Positions 53,592 to 53,803 of a DNA stretch of 53,803 nt are shown piece after piece (the stretch's first letter is position 1; each line of letters starts with the position of its first letter). This stretch comes from Rhizobium sp. (GTDB lineage: Bacteria; Pseudomonadota; Alphaproteobacteria; Rhizobiales; Rhizobiaceae). Both the position numbers and the translations under genes were made by a program. Location: assembly GCA_003527225.1 (NCBI GenBank), contig DPXQ01000132.1, positions 1-53,803 on the forward strand, given 5' to 3'. The notes beneath the pieces were generated by a model, which had not been told where the DNA came from, ran no database searches, and was given only the letters and a program-made list of their open reading frames with translations.

Positions 53592-53803
53592 ATGGGAAGC
53601 ATGAAGGACAAGACCGCCGGCCTGGCAAATCAGGCGGCCGGAACGATCAAGCAGCAGGTCGGCAAGACGGTCGGGAACGAGCGCCTTCAGGCCGAAGGCA
53701 CGGTCCAGAAGGCCAAGGGCAAGGTACAGGAGGCGGTCGGCGATCTTAAGTCCGCCACGAAGTCCGCCGCCAACAAGGTGGCGGACACGATCAACAAGAA
53801 GCT
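53592..53803 (+). CDS. CsbD-like stress-response protein (3' end outside window)
   Basis: Seventy codons are present without a stop. The product begins [20 protein letters not shown] and continues with repeated Lys/Ala/Gly-rich amphipathic segments ([27 protein letters not shown]), typical of CsbD proteins, which are induced under general stress. GGGAGCGACC precedes the ATG. The end of the window cuts the gene near the usual family length. Confidence 0.8.
   Translation, partial: MGSMKDKTAGLANQAAGTIKQQVGKTVGNERLQAEGTVQKAKGKVQEAVGDLKSATKSAANKVADTINKK

Overview
The window is high-GC chromosomal DNA of an alphaproteobacterium, most likely a Rhizobiaceae relative. The evidence is a GAAC-N7-GAAC SOS box between uvrA and ssb, a DUF982 protein, the alphaproteobacterial gene run rlpA-dac-tmk-holB-metG-tatD-MBL, a betaine-homocysteine methyltransferase, and rhizobial-looking GyrA, Tgt and RecX. 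Identifications come from reading translated sequence and motifs; no database search was possible.

Bases 1-24500 are mostly housekeeping: uvrA (cut by the window edge) divergent from ssb, an alpha/beta hydrolase, a MarC-family membrane protein, gyrA, two tiny membrane-peptide genes, coaD, two cyclophilins, queA-tgt, recX, a short AT-richer accessory patch (13.3-14.8 kb), a ClC-type channel/transporter, and the leftward rlpA-dac-tmk-holB-metG-tatD-MBL cluster. The Dac protein has lost the key residue of two of its three catalytic motifs. Tgt has lost two of its three zinc cysteines.

Bases 24450-32020 form an accessory block that begins at a tRNA-Ser(UGA) gene. It holds a small secreted-protein gene broken by TAG, a divergent DsrE/AraC pair, a DUF982 gene, a DUF411 gene broken by TAA at codon 3, a copper-type P1B ATPase, an HPF/RaiA-like protein and a small disordered protein. 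The DUF411-to-HPF part is bracketed by two direct repeats of at least 224 bp (9 mismatches, no gaps), 4,594 bp apart, each carrying a 41-codon reading frame. No integrase or transposase is visible.

Bases 32040-52150 look like one metabolic neighbourhood for quaternary-amine demethylation. They hold cobQ (corrinoid synthesis), a betaine/proline/choline-type ABC transporter, betaine-homocysteine methyltransferase, a 4Fe-4S protein, an MttB-superfamily methyltransferase without pyrrolysine, a corrinoid carrier protein, DUF1638, a formyltransferase-like protein, a PF13769-type protein, a MetV-like cysteine-rich subunit, MetF, a methyl-THF:corrinoid methyltransferase, and a 2Fe-2S/ASKHA corrinoid activase. 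The inferred route is: import a betaine, move an N-methyl group to Co(I)-corrinoid, pass it to THF, oxidise methyl-THF to methylene-THF, and use the activase to rescue oxidised corrinoid. Bmt gives a parallel methyl sink to methionine. Four of these proteins carry Arg/Gly/Ala-rich tails, and the mttB/corrinoid-protein divergent promoter region holds an 8-bp inverted repeat. A glycosyltransferase, a DUF2233-type glycosidase, a VirC1-like ParA ATPase and an entericidin-type lipopeptide are interspersed.

The window ends with an AI-2E-family membrane protein and the start of a CsbD-like stress protein.
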